DNA of 64,000 bases from Sciscionella sediminilitoris. GTDB lineage: Bacteria > Actinomycetota > Actinomycetes > Mycobacteriales > Pseudonocardiaceae. Made by a program: the position numbers and the translations under genes. The DNA lies in NCBI RefSeq assembly GCF_000737195.2, contig NZ_JALM01000024.1:1-64000 (forward strand). Direction: 5' to 3'. The notes under the pieces are model-generated. The model was given only the letters and a program-made list of their open reading frames with translations, had not been told where the DNA came from and ran no database searches. Of the stretch, positions 63,986 through 64,000 are shown piece after piece; position 1 is the first letter of the stretch, and every line of letters starts with the position of its first letter.

Positions 63986-64000
63986 AGCCGAGACCGGAGG

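Overview
The window is the chromosomal replication-origin region of a high-G+C actinobacterium, most likely a member of the Pseudonocardiales (Pseudonocardiaceae). This rests on the gene order gyrA-gyrB-dciA-recF-gnd-dnaN-oriC-dnaA-rpmH-rnpA-yidD-yidC-jag-rsmG-parA-parB, on two perfect copies of the actinobacterial parS site, on CrgA, a class E sortase, a DUF3566 protein and a DLW-39 protein, and on an AMED_5909-type gene in an integrated element. No genus is claimed.

Layout. 0-10.9 kb: a DUF6474-like protein, a TM0106-type RecB-like nuclease, a LacI-type regulator with a divergent sugar ABC transporter (lipoprotein, permease, ATPase), then an SDR, two membrane proteins, pyrE, a LemA protein and a SpoU methyltransferase. 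11-16.1 kb: the cell-division and envelope block trpG/pabA, sortase E, crgA, PH-domain protein, rhomboid, ppiA and a CwsA-like protein. 16.1-21.1 kb: a DUF2020 lipoprotein, a methyltransferase and an unusual RiPP-like cassette. The cassette has a 41-residue peptide ending in two GCIS repeats, a hairpin attenuator, a PaaK/LuxE-like adenylate-forming enzyme, a glycine-rich-domain-like protein and an MFS exporter. 21.1-22.8 kb: tRNA-Ala, DLW-39 and small cysteine-containing proteins. 22.8-32.7 kb: a complete actinomycete integrative and conjugative element (AICE) in the 3' end of tRNA-Ile(GAT), with a duplicated 45-bp att site, integrase, excisionase, RepSA-like initiator, FtsK-like TraSA translocase, Pra-like activator, and a GntR-HAD-phosphotransferase cargo operon. 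32.7-50.6 kb: the origin block, including oriC at about 42.49-42.74 kb and parS sites at 47.78 and 48.63 kb. 50.7-56.3 kb: two DUF1707 proteins, PTS enzyme I, a metallo-hydrolase, and GNAT, SgcJ-like and VOC proteins. 56.5-60 kb: tRNA-Gly(CCC) and a ProVWX-type osmoprotectant transporter. 60-61.8 kb: a low-G+C two-gene unit of an ECF-like sigma factor and a TPR-like protein. 61.9-64 kb: dcd, prephenate dehydrogenase and a tRNA adenosine deaminase-associated protein.

How it works together. The middle of the window initiates replication (DnaA, DnaN, RecF, DciA, gyrase), segregates the new origins (ParAB-parS) and supplies membrane insertion and RNA maturation (YidC, YidD, RnpA, Jag). In related genomes gyrA, tRNA-Ile, tRNA-Ala, cwsA, ppiA and crgA lie close together. 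Here the AICE splits the two tRNAs and the peptide cassette sits between tRNA-Ala and the cwsA-like gene.

Two themes run through the window. One is a family of about 40-46 bp near-perfect palindromes in seven intergenic positions, one copy showing compensatory base-pair changes. The other is the frequent placement of a TANNNT -10 box 6-8 bases before a start codon, implying leaderless mRNAs. The best candidate for an undescribed system is the 17.7-21.1 kb peptide cassette.
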